A stretch of DNA of 64,000 bases from Megamerina dolium (lineage: Eukaryota > Arthropoda > Insecta > Diptera > Megamerinidae), in NCBI GenBank assembly GCA_963854835.1, contig OY978530.1:34913639-34977638 (forward strand), written 5' to 3'. The position numbers and the translations under genes are program-made. This document shows positions 20,411-32,263 of this stretch, one piece after another. How positions within the stretch are numbered: the first letter of the stretch is position 1; the number at the start of each line of letters is the position of its first letter. The notes under the pieces are model-generated. The model was not told where the DNA came from. It did no database searches and saw only the letters and a list, made by a program, of their open reading frames with translations.

Positions 20411-23400
20411 AGCGCAATCCTTGTTGAACTCATCGCAAGTCAACTCACTGGCTGTCATGTAGTTTGATCTGAGCGCTATGTGATGATACCTTTATTTGTT
20501 AATGAGGGGTAGTCATATAGCTTGCTCTGCTTATTCTGTGATGGCGCTTTCATTATTATTAATGGGGGCCCTCCATGTGGCGACCACCGGGCAACGTCTT
20601 CCTGGCACCCGCTGGGAGGCGGCTGAAGTGAGTGGCGAAAATCTCCTCGGTTAGAGGTTGTGCGTTGAGTTTGGGACCCGCCACATAAAAAACCCCCCCA
20701 ATGAAAAAAACAAATATGCCTCGGATAAGGACTACCGCTTTTGTTGATGACCCCCGCAAACGAAAAAAGGACAATGATTTACGGATATGCACCTGGAATG
20801 TCCGGTCCCTTTACAGGGAGGGTGCCTCTATCCAGCTAGTTGATGTCCTCGAAATATATAGACCTGACGTCACCGCTCTCCAGGAAATGCGATGGACAGG
20901 ATAGGGCTGCTCCAAAAGAGCGTCCTGTGACATCAACTACAGTTGCCATGCTGAAAGGCACGAATTAGGATGTGGATTTTTGGTCAGCAAGAGACTACGA
21001 CATCTTGTCTCACAGTGGCTGGATGAACGGCTGGCCACAATCCGCATCAAGGCTAAATTCTTCAACATCAGCCTTATATGTGCCCACGCTCCGACGGATG
21101 AGAAGGACAATGTGACCAAGGAGAGCTTCTTTCAGCACCTCCAAGATGCTTATGACCGCTGCCCCGCCACGATATCAAAATCGTGCTTGGCGACTTTAAT
21201 GCCAGGGTGGGCAAGGAAGGTACCTTTGGTCCAACTGTCGGAAAATTCAGCCTCCAGAACATCTCCGATAACGAAATGAGGCTGATCGACATCACCGCAG
21301 CACGAAACATGGTAATTGGTGGTACCAGATTCCAGCATCTTGACATCCACAAAGCGACATGGCTGTCTCTAGATCAACGTACAAGAAACCAAATTGATCA
21401 TGTGGTGATTGACGGAAGGCATGCTTCCAGTGTGATGGACGTGAAATCGATCCGTGGTGCCAACATCGACTCGGATCACTACCTTGTTGCAGCTAAGGTG
21501 CGCACACGCTTATGTGTCGCAAATAACAAGAGAAGTCCCACACAGAGAAAGATCGACGTCAGTAAGCTGCGATCACCAGAGACAGCAGATGCATTTTCCA
21601 CTCGACTATCGGATCTGCTTATGCAGAACACTCCCCCACTTGATGATACATGCGCACGGTGGACACATATATCCCACTCCATGACTACTGCTACCGAGGA
21701 GGTAATCGGTACTACCGGCCTCTGAGGAATGAGTGGTATGATCAGGAGTGTCGCGACGCCACCGCAGAGAAAGACGCCGCCTACAGAAAAACCCAGCATG
21801 CAGGCGCAACGCGAGCTGTTAAGGAGCGGTATAGAGAGAAAAGAAGTGCAGAGAGACGTCTTTTTAGGCGCAAGAAAAGAGAACAATAAAGACGCGAGTG
21901 TGAGGAAATAGAGATGTGTACCGACAAGAATGAGACTCGAAAATTCTTTGAAAAGATCAAGCGCCTGAGTGGAGGTTTAAATCCCGGAGCCTCTTCTTGT
22001 CGTGATGGAAATGGGAATCTGGTTACGGATGTCCAGAGTGTACTGAGCCTATGGAGGGAACACTTCTCCAAGTTACTGAATGGCGATGCTACGAACAATT
22101 CCGCCAGTGGAGGAGATTGCCCGATAACCCCAATTACAGATGATGGTGTTGATATTCCACCACCCGACTATGACGAGGTTGAAACGGCCATTTTAAGGCT
22201 GAAGAACAACAAAGCTGCAGGTGCTGATGGCCTGCCTGCCGAGTTGTTTAAGACCGGAGGCGATGAGCTGCTCACCCGCATGCACCAGCTCATAAGCAGA
22301 ATATGGTCGGATGAAAGCATGCCTGATGATTGGAGGCTCAGTGTTCTCTGTCCTGTACATAAAAAAAGAGACCCCACAATTTGCGCCAACTACCGTGGAA
22401 TAAGTCTCCTGAGCATCGCATACAAGGTTCTATCGAGCGTACTGTGTGAGAGGTTGAAGCCTATGCTCAGCAACCTGATTGGACCGTATCAGTGTGGCTT
22501 CAGACCTGGTAAATCCACCATCGACCAGATTTTCACACTGCGCCAAATCCTGGAGAAGACCCAAGAAAAATAGATCGACACACACCACCTATTTGTTGAT
22601 TATAAAGCCGCTTTCGACAGTCCGGTAAGGGATTACCTCTACGCAACAATGTCTGAGTTCGGTATTCCTGCAAAGCTCATTCGACTTTGTAGAATGACAC
22701 TGCATAACTCCCGTTGTGCAGTGAAAATTGGGAAGGACCTCTCCGCACCGTTTAATACCGAACGGGGTTTCAGACAAGGTGATTCGTGCGACTTCTTCAA
22801 TCTTATTATGGAGAAAATAATACGAGCTGCTGATCTACGACATAATGGCACTATCTTCAACAAAAGTGTCATGCTGTTAGCGTATGCCGACGATATTGAC
22901 ATAATCGGCATGAACACGCGAGCAGTCAGTGCACCATTCTCAGAGTTGAAAAGAGAGTCGCGTCGGATGGGTCTCACGGTGAACGAGGGCAAGACGAAGT
23001 ATCTAGTGTCAACAAACAAAGAGTCCCGGCGTCTTGGATAGCACGTCACTGTTGACAACTACGCTTTTGAAGTAGTAAGGGACTTTGTCTATCTTGGAAC
23101 CAGCATTAACAGCAGTAATGACGTCAGCTTGGAGATCAAGCGTAGGATAACTCTTGCTAACAGGTGTTACTTTGGGCTGAGTAAGCAACTGAGAAGTCGA
23201 GCCCTCTCTCGAAGAACTAAAACTACACTCTACAAGTCTCTCATCATGCCTGTCCTAACATATGGCGCTGAAGCCTGGACAATTTCCACCTCGGATGAGC
23301 GAATGCTTGGAGTTTTCGAGAGAAAAGTCCTACGCAAGATCTTTGGACCTATTTGCGTTGGTGGCGAGTACCGAATAAGGTACAACCATGAGCTGTACGA

Positions 23401-23700
23401 GCTGTATGCCGATATTGACATAGTAAAGCGCATCAAAATCCAGCGGCTGCGCTGGCTAGGTCATGTCGAGCGAATGGAAGAACAAGCTCCAGCTAAGAAG
23501 GTGTTATATTCGGAACCCGCTGGAGGACGACGCAGAAGAGGAAGACCAAACCTCCGGTGAAAAGACTAAGTACTGGAGAACCTGACAACGCTTGGAATTT
23601 CTAACTGGCGCCAGCTAGCGAAGAACAGAGATGGCTGGCGAAGCATGTTATTTTCGGCCTAAATCGATATTCGGTTGTTATGGCCACATAAGTAAGTAAG
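20411..23700 (+). mobile_element. RTE-clade LINE copy B, full length, defective
   Basis: The only copy with both natural ends: it starts AGCGCAATCC, ends in TAAG repeats, and has flanking 10-bp direct repeats. Length 3.29 kb, normal for RTE. Its right flank reads on as gypsy pol, so it inserted into a gypsy element. It serves as the family reference here. Confidence 0.92.
20701..23661 (+). pseudogene. RTE LINE endonuclease-reverse transcriptase, inactivated
   Basis: Same start and domain order as copy A. It continues through the RT catalytic motif AYADDIDIIG (about 22880) to the C-terminal GGRRRRGRPNLR region. Defects against copies A and E: CAG to TAG at about 20902, a one-base loss in a C run near 21166, a one-base loss near 21711, a TAA after KKREQ at 21886, CAG to TAG at about 22571, a 6-bp loss near 22787, TAG near 23039 and TGA near 23558. 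Confidence 0.9.
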
Positions 23701-23710
23701 TAGGGAAAAG
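23701..23710 (+). repeat. 3' target-site duplication of RTE copy B
   Basis: Exact repeat of 20401-20410, directly after the TAAG tail. Confidence 0.85.
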
Positions 23711-25375
23711 AGTAACTACAAAAGGGTTACTAAAATATTAGAAACGGTTAAGTTAGATTCTAACCTAAATATGGAAGAAAGAAAATCGATGGAAGAAATC
23801 TTCAAGTCATTTCACTATTTATTTTATTTGGAGGGCGATAAGTTGTTATGCACAACAGGTATAAAGCACACGATACCAGTAAAAACTGATCATCCACCAG
23901 TAAATCAGAGACAGTACAGGTTACCCGAAGTGCATAAGGAAGAGATTAATAGGCATGTAAATAAAATGTTGGAAGACGAAATAATCGTTCCCAGTTCTTC
24001 CCCATGGAATTCCACAATAATATTAATTCCAAAGAATGCGGGAAGCGATGGGAAAAAGAAATGTAGACTAGTTGTTGATTTCAAAAAATTGAAAGATCTG
24101 CTACTTTTCAAGATTAATGAATCGTGTATTGACTGGACTCCAGGGAATATATTGTTTTGTATATTTGGATGACAGTTGTCTTCGGTTGGAATTTGGCACA
24201 ACATGAATCGCGTTTGCGGAAAGTGTTTGAACTCTTACGTAAACATAACTTAAAATTAAACACAGAGAAGTGCCAGTTTATACGAAGAGATAATTTACCT
24301 AGGTCAAAAGTGCACTGAAGAAGGGGCATTGCCAGATCCCAGTAAGGTAGAATGTGTTAAAAATATCCATGTCCCAAGAAATAACAAAAGCGTTCAGGCA
24401 TTCTTAGGTTCCGTAAATTATTATCGAAAATTTGTTGAAATTATGGCAGGCGTGGGGCTACCAATTAATAATTTACTAACGAAAGCCAGAAAGCTTTTGA
24501 AGATTTAAAGGAACCTTTTGTGATGACAACAGGCTCCAGCAATGAAGCATTGGGGGCAGTCCTATCGCAAGGTGAAAATGGTAAAGATCGACCTATAGCT
24601 ATTGCGAACAGAGCACGCAGTGATACTAAGAAAAGATATTCCACTATTGAAAAGGAATTCTTGGCTATCGTGTGGGCTGTAAAGAATAATAGAGCTTATC
24701 TACTGGATAGACCATTCAAAGTCTACATTGACCATCAGCCCTTACGAGGAATTGCCAATCTAAAAGATCAGGCATCACGACTGGCACGTTTCAGATATAA
24801 ACTATCTAAATTTGATTTTGAAGTAATTTATAAACCAGGCAAAAGGAACTTGACTGCGGATGCACTGAGCAGAGTTCCACAACCGAATCATGAGTCAACA
24901 ATGGTTGTGACTCATTCCATGGCGATGAATAAAGTCGACGTAACCGAAAACCAAGGAGAGCCTGATGAAAGCTATGGTGACGAGTTAGAACTAGATGAAA
25001 ATGTAGAGAATCAGGGGAAAAAGAATGCGGAGCTTCTCACTAATGAAAAAGATATATCGACGATACTTCGGAATTTCCATGATTCACTTTTCGGAAGGCA
25101 TCAGGGTGCTCTGAAATCTTATTTCAGGATTAGAAGACGTTATATGTGGAAAGGTATGCGAAGCCAAATTAAAGAATATGTTAAAATTTTAAAAAATTTC
25201 AAAGTAACAAAAGATCAAGGCTTTGGAAAATGCCAATGATATTAACTGATACACCATCTAAGCCATTTGAAAGAGTATATATGGACATGGTAGGAATTCT
25301 TCCAGAGACGATATCTGGAAACAAGTACACTCTTACATTTCAAGATTATTTTTCCAAATTTTTTATTTGTGTAGC

Positions 25376-25393
25376 TATACCGGATCCGGTATA
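25376..25393. repeat. 18-bp perfect palindrome beside SINE copy 4
   Basis: TATACCGGATCCGGTATA reads the same on both strands and ends on the base before the SINE head. It is not seen next to the other SINE copies, so it belongs to the target or the insertion junction. Confidence 0.85.
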
Positions 25394-25713
25394 GGGTGCC
25401 GTAGCTCAGTGGTTAGTGTGTTCGCCTTCTGATCTGTAGGTCGTGGTTCAATACCCGGCTGATGCATAACAAATTTAATATCGAAAAGATTTTTCTTTCG
25501 AACGGTACCCACCTGTCGGCAAGCAATTGGCAATTCTTCCGACAGTAACAACTTGCCATGAAAAAGCTTCTTAAAGAACTCTGTGACAAAGCTCAGAGAA
25601 AGTGATGTCACAAGTGTTCTGCCGTTCGGAACCGGCTAAAATAAGTAGGTCCATTCTAATACTGTCCAAATTTAAGACGCACAACAGTAATGGAAGAGAA
25701 GCTCGGCCAATAA
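25394..25713 (+). mobile_element. tRNA-derived SINE copy 4, 3'-truncated
   Basis: Plus-strand copy with an intact head: A box TAGCTCAGTGG and B box GGTTCAATACC (one change from consensus). The body is about 96 percent identical to copy 5 by my count. It stops at CTCGGCCAAT, about 30 bp short of the family 3' end, and joins straight to gypsy integrase C-terminal sequence, so a deletion has removed both the SINE tail and the integrase core. Confidence 0.88.
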
Positions 25714-25880
25714 AGTGATAAAGTATTGTTGAGAAATCAGACTAGGAAATTTAAATTTAGTCCCATCTGGACTGGACCATACGAAGTGATACATGTGGAT
25801 AGTCCAGTAAAGACGACTATCAAAATCGGACAAAATGGTAAAAAGTACCATAACAACTAACTAAAACATTTTTATCAATA

Positions 25881-26690
25881 AGTAATAGTAGTTTAACGGA
25901 GTAATAGTATTTAGGGTAAAAAAAAAGAAAATTCCGTTAGGATATAAAATACAATAGTGTGAAGTAAGAACTATTAGTTAACGTTCAGGACATAGAATAG
26001 GGTAAGTTGCCATGTTCATGTGTATAACCACATCTGTTGTAATGTATCGCGTCGAATTGTAATTCGGTGTGTGTATAGAAATACATAGGTTTAGGAAATC
26101 GTTATGAAAGATATATCAAAGTCATAGCAATAGGAGACAGAAGATATAGAATAAATGGAGAGAATTAACATAACGGGTTACCATTCCGTCTTCCACGGTC
26201 TGAGATGAAAATATGCACAATCGAATAGGGGAAAAAAGTTGGTTATTGCAACAGAAGGAAATTGCAACGTAGTTGTTAAATTATACAATATGTAAAACAA
26301 CGATGCATTTCCCAAGTTTTAAAATTTTAAAAAGATAAATTGATATATAAATCTTACATTATATACAATATACATAAAAACCGTTTATAAAAAAATTATA
26401 AAACTTTGTAAAAACATAACAACTACAAATATTATTTATATTATAAATAAAGTCAACGGAATAATTCTTATGAAATACTTGGACTGTTTGATATAACAGC
26501 AGCAATACACAGTGTGCACATACAAGACTCATGTGTTACGTTTTTATCCGGATAGCGAACGCTTATTGTTGACTCAGATGTCGCGCATTTGACGCTGGGT
26601 TACAGGGTGTCACATAACGATATATCTTGTATACAAAAAATCACACTGTTAGATGTTGTTCATCCATTGAATGCGGTATGTTGAGAGAAA
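25881..26690. other. Unassigned region between gypsy and LOA-like LINE
   Basis: AT-rich. The first part may be the gypsy 3' end and the last 150 bp (more GC-balanced) the leader of the LINE that starts at 26691. No LTR matching 16009-16670 was found. Confidence 0.3.
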
Positions 26691-27434
26691 ATGTACATAC
26701 CAGACAAAACACGTGCACTGACCACTGCTGAAGGTGCTTCGACATCCAAGGCCGCAACTACACAGCCCTCTATAAGTAGTGGACAGAATAGGCAGCTTCC
26801 CGCTTTTGGCGCTGCAAGAAAGGCAACCGGTCTGAGTGGGGCGGGTACCAAATGGTATCTACGCTATCTGAATGAGGGCTTAACGCCCGAGGAAGCCAAA
26901 CAGAAAGTGCTCAATCGCCCTAAGAGCACCTCTGTTACAAGGAAGAGGGGCGCTACAGAAATTAGCCCAACTGATGGCAGTGCTGCCACAAGAAACAGGG
27001 CTTATGACACTACACCGGGGGTTGCGAAAAGAAATTTGCCACGACCTGCTCCGAGACCAGAAGCGACCACCAGGGAAGCGAGTGTCAGCTACGCCAATGT
27101 CACCAAAGGCGTTAGACTGCTTATAATCCCAAAATCTTATCCGGAGGACATCCTTTCGCGCGAGGAGCAGGGGCAGCTCGAAAATATTCTGATAGATGAG
27201 ATGTTCAAGCGTTCTGAAACCGAACTTGAATTTAACGGCATCCACTTTCGACCAGGCTTCATCCTGGTTGATTGTTCCACCGTAGCGGCTGCTGAATGGG
27301 TGAAAGCGACGATACCAAGGCTATCTGGGTGGAAGGGGACTGAGCTGACGACGTGCACTGTAGATGCTATCCCTGGTGTACATTTGATGATGGTATACCT
27401 TCCTCGAGCAGCGGGTACAGACGAAACTCATTGA
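26691..27434 (+). CDS. LOA-like LINE ORF1 protein (DUF4780-like)
   Basis: Open frame of 247 codons. The N-terminal half is basic and rich in Ser, Thr and Pro. Residues about 130-240 contain VSYANVTKGVRLLIIPKSYP, RPGFILVDCSTVAAAEW and a following strand-rich segment, the pattern I associate with the DUF4780 domain in ORF1 of LOA-group LINEs, which probably binds element RNA. After a frameshift at about 27430 the ORF1 reading continues to about 27790 (TIGIGLQIW, then LTEVDSDRVLLADIDD). The family call rests on memory. Confidence 0.65.
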   Translation: MYIPDKTRALTTAEGASTSKAATTQPSISSGQNRQLPAFGAARKATGLSGAGTKWYLRYLNEGLTPEEAKQKVLNRPKSTSVTRKRGATEISPTDGSAATRNRAYDTTPGVAKRNLPRPAPRPEATTREASVSYANVTKGVRLLIIPKSYPEDILSREEQGQLENILIDEMFKRSETELEFNGIHFRPGFILVDCSTVAAAEWVKATIPRLSGWKGTELTTCTVDAIPGVHLMMVYLPRAAGTDETH

Positions 27435-29408
27435 TTTGATGGTAACTCAGAACAAAACGCTGAGCACCAATCTCTGGAGAATCTTTAGCAGCAAAGACGA
27501 CAAGAACGGGAAGCTATTAACAATCGGCATCGGCCTACAGATTTGGCAAGATCCCAGTTCATCTGCACAAGAGACGTGCACTAGGAAATCCTCCAGACGC
27601 AGAAGCCAAAACTGAGCAAATGAAGCGGTTAGGACCGAGATGCCTGCAGCCGAAGTCAGCGTTCTTGCTGTCGAAAGCGAAGACATCAACGCTATAAACT
27701 TAACAGCGCTAAGACTGACCGAAGTAGATTCCGACAGAGTGCTCTTGGCAGACATCGATGATGCACTGGCGTGTACACGTGTAGTGAAGTGATATTCGCA
27801 TCGGGATACCTACCGGGGGATGATGCTTGGGCCCCATCTGAGCTGATTTACAAACTGGTTGAGTACAGCGAAGGAAGAAGCAACCACTAATACTTGGATG
27901 CGATGCCAATGCGCATAACGAGGCATGGGGGAGCACGGATCCCAACAAGCGTGGTGAGTACCTTCTTGAATTTATCATTAGTAATAAATTAGAAATTTTA
28001 AATGTGGGTGATACACCAACTTTCGTAACTAGCGTACGAAAAGCAGTTCTGGATTTAACCTTAGGAAACACCTGGGGCTTTAGTCTTATTAGGAATTGGG
28101 TAATATCCAACGAACCATCAATGTCCGACCACAGAATACTGCGATTTGACATAGAGGGGGAGCAATTAACGCAAAGAATTGTAAGGAATCCGAGAAAAAC
28201 AAACTGGGAAAAATACTTAAATAATCTGAATGCAAACCTAAGACAACTATCATTAGACGATTGCATCAGAAATGAAATACAACTAGAAACTACGGTAGAA
28301 AGTTTCAATAAGATAATTATCGATTCATATGAGGACAGTTGTCCAATAAGCAAGGTGAGCTCTACCAAGGATGTACCTTGGTGCTACAAAGACTTGCATG
28401 TGTATGTTTCACGAACATGTCCAACCGCATCATTGGAGATACTCTTGGATTTTACTCCCCTCCATATTTACATCCAGTCCCAAACGAGGGGGACGATTTT
28501 GAGGGTAGCTGGGAACAATGTCAGCACAGGCAGTTATCTCAACCGAAGGAAGATAGAACTTCTCGCTGAGCCACTTCCTGAAATCTCGATGCCAAGGGAC
28601 GCGATACTCCCAACGTTCAGCTTTAAGAAACACTTTAAAACTGAGCTTAGTAACAAAAAACATTGGGAAGGTATATCGAAAACATACAAGGTAAACCAGT
28701 ACATGATAACATGGTACAGCGACGGTTCCCTCACCAACGATGGAGCCGGAGCAGGTGTATTCGGACCAGGGAAAAAATACTCTGAACAATTAGGTAAGAA
28801 TACGCGATAGATAGATGTGCGCACTTTAATCTCGAACGAAATCGCAGAATAGCAATACTGAGTGACAGCCAGGCATGGAGTGCATTGAAAAACTGAACAT
28901 CCTGGGCCAACTCAATTAGGCGTGGATTCTGTGGGTTTCGGGGCACGTAGGGATCAATGGAAACGAAATGGCAGATAAGCTTGCCAGGAAAAGAGCATCA
29001 ACCCCATTTGTAGGGCCTGAACCATTTTGTGGATTAGGATGGAAAACATCTCCAGTATCATCTGGGAAGAAGAGAATAGACAAAGAAGCTTATACTGAGA
29101 AAACTTACCGGGGCTAACACACTCCAAACTAGCGCCAGGGACATACAACCTAAATTGTTACGAGGACTGTATGAATCTAACGAAGAACAACTTGCGAATC
29201 ATTACAGGATTATTAACAGGGCACTGTAGGCTGAATGATCACCTAACAAAACTGGGAATTTTCTCTGATGCTCTCTGTAGGTTCTGCAGGGAAGAGGACG
29301 AGACCGCACAACACGTGATAGGAACTTGTGCTGCACTGATGCACAAGAGAAGGAAATACCTGGGAGATTTCATCATACCCGAGGATTCATCGAGGGAACT
29401 GGGCTGAG
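27435..29408 (+). pseudogene. LOA-like LINE ORF2 remnant: endonuclease and RNase H
   Basis: After the ORF1 tail, endonuclease residues appear: SGYLPGDD, DANAHNEAWGSTD, GEYLLEFII, then PSMSDHRILRFDI with the SDH motif (frame 28004-28810). The RT is deleted. At about 28710 RNase H begins (TWYSDGSLTNDGAGAGVF), followed by SDSQAWSALKN. The C-terminal end has a CCHC-like finger (CRFCREEDETAQHVIGTC) at about 29275-29330. Multiple stops. Confidence 0.75.
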
Positions 29409-30039
29409 AGACACACTCTAGCTCTGCGAAGGGGGCACAATAGATCTTATAGGTCGCGGTGCAACATCCCCACAACGATAATAATAACACCTCAACAAAG
29501 CTACAAAGGAGTAATGTAATAACTATTCAGACATTTAACACCACGGTATATCACGGTGAGCAAAAAATCTACGTGTTATACAACAGTAGCACCGATGAAA
29601 GATAAAAAAATTTGTCCTACAACTCAGCCAATTGCAACAATGGTCAACGTCACTCCTGAAAACACAAAGATGAAAGAGTGCAGTGCAGCGAGCAAAACTC
29701 CACATTCCAAATAAATCCTCTTCGACACATTAAAACATTTTCAACATCGAGAACAAAATATAAAGCAACGGCGGAATTAACAAGAACTTCGTCTTATCAC
29801 AGTACAACAGAAGAAAGCGGCTCAACAGAAAGAGAGCACCAAGAAAATCACCATCCGAAGTGGTAGTTTGCCAGTAGAAATTAATAAATTATAAAAATAG
29901 ATATAAAATATTAAGAAACACATATAAATACACAGTATATACGATTTAAAAATAAAAATATGTTATCTAAATATTTTGTAAATTCAATTTGTAAAAGAGA
30001 CAACTGTCAATCTTTCAAACTGATAATTTTTTCTTACTT
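29409..30039. other. Unassigned region upstream of a polypurine tract
   Basis: Starts with probable LINE 3' untranslated sequence and becomes AT-rich. It should be the 3' part of the LTR element that owns the polypurine tract at 30040, but I see no pol or env motif. Confidence 0.3.
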
Positions 30040-30304
30040 AAAGGGGGGAGGGATGTTGTGATCCCAAACGGTACGTGCCTAATTTTTATGCCTTGGCTCA
30101 CTACGTAGTAAAAGCATTCTAATTGTTATATTATATATAACTATTGTCAGAAAATTACGTTGCGTGCACTGTCTGGTGGATTTGGTGCCACCTTTTTAGA
30201 AGGCGAATGCAACTCTGACTTGGTCAGTCAGCAGTGGAGTCGTTTGTTCTTGTTCTTTTTTTTTTCTTTCCTTACTGAATTTTTCTCGACACGAACAGTG
30301 CGGT
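30040..30304 (+). mobile_element. Putative gypsy-type 3' LTR with polypurine tract, truncated
   Basis: AAAGGGGGGAGGGA at 30040-30053 is a typical polypurine tract and is followed directly by TGTTGTGATCCC, a plausible LTR start (TG). The LTR candidate runs until RTE copy E begins at 30305. No matching 5' LTR and no terminal CA were found, so this is a tentative call. Confidence 0.4.
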
Positions 30305-32262
30305 CTTATGGACGTGAAATCGATCCGTGGTGACAACATCGACTCGGATCACTACCTTGTTGCAGCTAAGGTGCACGCACGTTTATGTGTCGCAAATAAC
30401 AAGAGAAGTCTCACACAGAGGAAGATCGACGTCAGTAAGCTGCGATCACCAGAGACAGCAGATGCATTTTCCACTCGACTATCCGATCTGCTTATGCAGA
30501 ACACTCCCCCACTTGATGACACATGCGCACGGTGAACACATATATCCCATTCCATGACTACTGCTGCCGAGGAGGTAATAGTTTACTACCGGCCTCTGAG
30601 GAATGAGTGGTATGATCAGGAGTGTCGCGACGCCACCGCAGAGAAAGACGCCGCCTACAGAAAAACCCAGCATGCAGGCGCAACGCGAGCTGTTAAGGAG
30701 CGGTATAGAGAGAAAAGAAGTGCAGAGAGACGTCTTTTTAGGCGCAAGAAAAGAGAACAATAAAGACGCGAGTGTGAGGAAATAGAGATGTGTACCGACA
30801 AGAAGGAGACTCGAAAATTCTTTGCAAAGATCAAGCGCCTGAGTGGAGGTTTAAATCCCGGAGCCTCTTCTTGTCGTGATGGAAATGGGAATCTGGTTAC
30901 GGATGTCCAGAGTGTACTGAGCCTATGGAGGGAACACTTCTCCAAGTTACTGAATGGCGATGCTACGAACAATTCCGCCAGTGGAGGAGATTGCCCGATA
31001 ACCCCAATTACAGATGATGGTGTTGATATTCCACCACCCGACTATGACGAGGTTGAAACGGCCATTTTAAGGCTGAAGAACAACAAAGCTGCAGGTGCTG
31101 ATGGCCTGCCTGCCGAGTTGTTTAAGACCGGAGGCGATGAGCTGCTCACCCACATGCACCAGCTCATAAGCAGAATATGGTCGGATGAAAGCATGCCTGA
31201 TGATTGGAGGCTCAGTGTTCTCTGTCCTGTACATAAAAAAGGAGACCCCACAATTTGCGCCAACTACCGTGGAATAAGTCTCCTGAGCATCGCATACAAG
31301 GTTCTATCGAGCGTACTGTGTGAGAGGTTGAAGCCTATGCTCAGCAACCTGATTGGACCGTATCAGTGTGGCTTCAGACCTGGTAAATCCACCATCGACC
31401 AGATTTTCACACTGCGCCAAATCCTGGAGAAGACCCAAGAAAAACAGATCGACACACACCACCTATTTGTTGATTATAAAGCCGCTTTCGACAGTCCGGT
31501 AAGGGATTACCTCTACGCAACAATGTCTGAGTTCGGTATTCCTGCAAAGCTCATTCGACTTTGTAGAATGACACTGGGAATGAAAATTGGGAAGGACCTC
31601 TCCGCACCGTTTAATACCGAACGGGGTTTCAGACAAGGTGATTCGTTATCGCGCGACTTCTTCAATCTTATTATGGAGAAAATAATACGAGCTGCTGATC
31701 TACGAAATAATGGCACTATCTTCAACAAAAGTGTCATGCTGTTAGCGTATGCCGACGATATTGACATAATCGGCATGAACACGCGAGCAGTCAGTGTAGC
31801 ATTCTCAGAGTTGGAAAGAGAGTCGCGTCGGATGGGTCTCACGGTGAACGAGGGCAAGACGAAGTATCTAGTGTCAACAAACAAAGAGTCCCGGCGTTTT
31901 GTACAGCACGTCACTGTTGACAACTACGCTTTTGAAGTAGTAAGGGACTTTGTCTCTCTTGGAACCAGCATCAACAACTGTAATGACGTCAGCCTGGAGA
32001 TTATGCGTAGGATAATTCTTGCTAACAGGTGTTACTTTGGGCTGAGTAAGCAATTGAGAAGTCGAGCCCTCTCTCGAAGAACTAAAACTACACTCTACAA
32101 GTCTCTCATCATGCCTGTCCTAACATATGGCGCTGAAGCCTGGACAATTTCCACCTCGGATGAGCGAATGCTTGGAGTTTTCGAGAGAAAAGTCCTACGC
32201 AAGATCTTTGGACCTATTTGCGTTGATAGCGAGTACCGAATAAGGTACAACCATGAGCTGTA
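30305..32262 (+). mobile_element. RTE-clade LINE copy E, truncated at both ends
   Basis: Begins near the end of the endonuclease domain (MDVKSIRG) and ends at NHEL, about 300 bp before the natural 3' end. Closest to copy B, with which it shares diagnostic changes and the TAA at 30762. The 3' truncation is not expected for a fresh LINE insertion, so it was probably shortened or moved afterwards. Confidence 0.9.
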
Positions 32263-32263
32263 A
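30788..32263 (+). CDS. RTE LINE reverse transcriptase domain, long open frame
   Basis: A 491-codon open frame covering almost the whole RT. Visible motifs are KAAGADGLPAELF, FRPGKSTIDQIF, first catalytic Asp in DYKAAFD (229-235), RGFRQGDSL, and the catalytic YADD at 321-324, then the thumb and VLTYGAEAWTIS. An in-frame stop at 30762 separates it from the endonuclease tail. One internal loss near 31576 (CHNSRCA region of other copies) is in frame. It is the best-preserved RT in the window, but without a complete endonuclease or 3' end it cannot move itself. Confidence 0.85.
   Translation: MCTDKKETRKFFAKIKRLSGGLNPGASSCRDGNGNLVTDVQSVLSLWREHFSKLLNGDATNNSASGGDCPITPITDDGVDIPPPDYDEVETAILRLKNNKAAGADGLPAELFKTGGDELLTHMHQLISRIWSDESMPDDWRLSVLCPVHKKGDPTICANYRGISLLSIAYKVLSSVLCERLKPMLSNLIGPYQCGFRPGKSTIDQIFTLRQILEKTQEKQIDTHHLFVDYKAAFDSPVRDYLYATMSEFGIPAKLIRLCRMTLGMKIGKDLSAPFNTERGFRQGDSLSRDFFNLIMEKIIRAADLRNNGTIFNKSVMLLAYADDIDIIGMNTRAVSVAFSELERESRRMGLTVNEGKTKYLVSTNKESRRFVQHVTVDNYAFEVVRDFVSLGTSINNCNDVSLEIMRRIILANRCYFGLSKQLRSRALSRRTKTTLYKSLIMPVLTYGAEAWTISTSDERMLGVFERKVLRKIFGPICVDSEYRIRYNHEL

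Larger units (their letters stand above)
23711..25880 (+). pseudogene. 17.6/412-like gypsy pol remnant (RT, RNase H, integrase)
   Basis: Plus strand. 23711-24110 is the RT N-terminal part (PVNQRQYRLPEVHKEE, then EDEIIVPSSSPWNS, then RLVVDFKKL). The RT palm is deleted and resumes at YLDDS (about 24160). 24340-24470 reads into VQAFLGSVNYYRKF. 24520-24900 is RNase H and connection (KEFLAIVWAVKN, DHQPLRGIANLKD). 25050-25390 is the integrase zinc domain and core start (KPFERVYMDMVG). SINE copy 4 interrupts here, and most of the integrase core is lost. 25715-25870 holds the integrase C-terminal part (PIWTGPYEVIHV type). Frameshifts throughout. Confidence 0.85.
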
